Part shown: piece by piece, positions 63,561 through 64,000 of the stretch
Numbering within the stretch: the first letter of the stretch is position 1
Layout: each line of letters starts with the position of its first letter
Virus record (IMG/VR): IMGVR_UViG_3300042898_002309
Span: 33,025 to 97,024 of that record
Direction: 5' to 3' (one strand)
Length of the DNA stretch: 64,000 bases
From: a virus
Translations under genes and position numbers: made by a program
Notes under the pieces: model-generated
The model's database searches: none
Seen by the model: only the letters and a program-made list of their open reading frames with translations
What the model was told of the DNA's origin: nothing

Positions 63561-63690
63561 AAAAACCCCAGGTAGTAATTCTTGATCAGAGAAACTTTCC
63601 TGGGGGTAGTAAAGTTATAGACATTGTCCTTTCCCTTACTAAGAAGTCCAAACCTGGGACGCTGATCTTACGGGAAGCGTGTCTGGCACC
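63561..63690 (-). ncRNA. Candidate structured RNA of about 120 nt
   Basis: The minus-strand segment starts shortly after the TATATTTG box at 63696-63703 and ends at a terminator at 63566-63605. Visible helices are AGACA with TGTCT (63680-63684 / 63619-63623) enclosing CGCT/AGCG and TCC/GGA hairpins, a multi-branched fold. It has higher G+C than the phage genes and no ORF. It is not a tRNA: no T-loop and no correct anticodon arm. Function unknown. Confidence 0.45.
63566..63605 (-). terminator. Intrinsic terminator of the candidate RNA
   Basis: Stem CCCCAGG with CCTGGGG (7 bp) with a 26-base loop, followed on the minus strand by TTTTTATT. The loop is unusually long. Confidence 0.75.
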
Positions 63691-63695
63691 TAATA

Positions 63696-63703
63696 CAAAT
63701 ATA
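63696..63703 (-). promoter_or_regulatory. Promoter -7-like box TATATTTG
   Basis: Exact TAnnTTTG match on the minus strand, overlapping the T run of the terminator at 63709-63721. Confidence 0.45.
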
Positions 63704-63708
63704 AAACA

Positions 63709-63721
63709 ATTCCCCCGGAAT
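63709..63721 (-). terminator. Short intrinsic terminator with TAGGTAAGG box
   Basis: Stem ATTCC with GGAAT (5 bp, 3-base loop) followed by TGTTTTAT on the minus strand; TAGGTAAGG lies at 63725-63733, 3 bases before the stem. Confidence 0.65.
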
Positions 63722-63733
63722 ACACCTTACCTA

Positions 63734-64000
63734 TAATAAATAAATACGGAGATGGATTTATTATGTGTAGGAGGATGTAGTGGACCCTAGCTCTGAAGCC
63801 CCCGGCCTCCGTCCAAAACCATGGGTCCCCCATACCTTTGTACAAAGACCTAAGGAGCTCTGCACAGAACTGCGCAAACTTTTACCTCTGGCAAAAAGTT
63901 ACTCAGCTCTGCTTGCTCTCCTTGAGCTTTGCATCCTGCATCCTGCTGCTAGCAGTCAACAGTCTGTCTACTAACCCTGAGGACAACTTGAATTTAAAAA
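63734..64000 (-). ncRNA. G+C-rich gene-free region, candidate structured RNA or genome-boundary element
   Basis: No phage-like gene was found. By count the three lines 63781-63960 are about 53% G+C, far above the rest. On the minus strand GGACCC and GGGTCC can pair and enclose GAGGCC/GGCTTC (6 bp, one G-U). Further hairpins are AACTTTT/AAAAGTT and the palindrome CTGCTAGCAG. AGCTCTG occurs three times (63789, 63856, 63905). The region ends, in minus-strand direction, at the terminator at 63709-63721. It may be a noncoding RNA, an origin or packaging site, or sequence from another source joined in assembly. Confidence 0.35.

Noticed and set aside
63561-63690. tRNA gene on the minus strand
   Set aside because: Some stems resemble a cloverleaf, but there is no T-loop sequence, the candidate anticodon stem has a 12-base loop and no acceptor stem closes it.
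63780-63974. 64-codon reading frame on the plus strand in the G+C-rich end
   Set aside because: It lies in the island with high G+C and nested pairing, has no neighbouring gene, and its product has no phage-like features. Long frames arise easily where G+C is high.
1-64000. Recoding of TAG or TGA, as in some crAss-like phages
   Set aside because: TAA, TAG (34557) and TGA (57952, 48411, 62291) all end genes at sensible places with overlapping or close starts.
1-64000. CRISPR arrays, insertion sequences and integrase genes
   Set aside because: No spaced identical repeats, transposase or integrase motifs were seen; the repeats found are in-frame protein repeats.

Overview
This window looks like the late (virion and lysis) half of a crAss-like (Crassvirales-related), short-tailed phage of a Bacteroidota host. 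The evidence is the gene set and order: large terminase, 916-aa portal, acidic scaffold-like protein and HK97-type major capsid protein, followed by tail-ring proteins, an HU/IHF-like protein, a P22 gp4-like connector, a gp10-like stabilization protein of 1765 aa and a run of giant virion (cargo) proteins. The DNA is AT-rich, starts lack Shine-Dalgarno sequences, and promoter-like boxes match the Bacteroidota -7 element TAnnTTTG. All 61 genes I support lie on the minus strand. Stops TAA, TAG and TGA are all used, so I see no recoding. Family assignments come from reading the sequence, not from a search.

Layout in the direction of transcription (right to left). 64000-63450: a G+C-rich gene-free stretch with at least two candidate small RNAs, several intrinsic terminators and promoter boxes in tandem. 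63450-62070: small accessory genes (a common phage protein, a GroES-like co-chaperonin, a DUF3310 protein, a small lipoprotein). 61910-50600: host-recognition genes, including repeat-built fibres (29 copies of an 18-residue repeat; a YadA-head-like fibre) and a beta-helix spike. 50590-48250: lysis cassette with GH24 lysozyme, holin-like and coiled-coil membrane proteins, a YiiX/NlpC-P60-like hydrolase and an L,D-transpeptidase-like protein. 48140-44980: small DNA-binding and zinc proteins, an HU-like protein, a PD-(D/E)XK nuclease and a TerS candidate. 44970-36990: terminase, portal, scaffold, capsid.

36900-32480: a 336-aa protein, seven small lysine-rich proteins, a ring protein and a Dps-like protein with an intact ferroxidase ligand pattern. 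32420-25990: a separately transcribed abundant-looking structural protein and a cysteine-rich set ending in C1q-like and fibre-type proteins. 25830-18245: HU-like, gp4-like, ring and gp10-like tail proteins. 18245-1: five giant proteins, one with an ADP-ribosyltransferase-like domain and an HExxH zincin domain; the last runs off the left edge. The phage RNA polymerase expected next to these genes in crAss-like phages is not visible and may lie further left.

The most interesting observations are a short motif (K/R-x-GG ... Q-x-x-G) repeated across at least seven otherwise unrelated virion-block proteins, an acidic ...EEI...GY...E.. motif ending two of the giant proteins and repeated inside one, a Dps-like protein inside the head gene block, the enzymatic domains of the 2507-aa protein, and the tandem promoter-RNA-terminator units at the right end.
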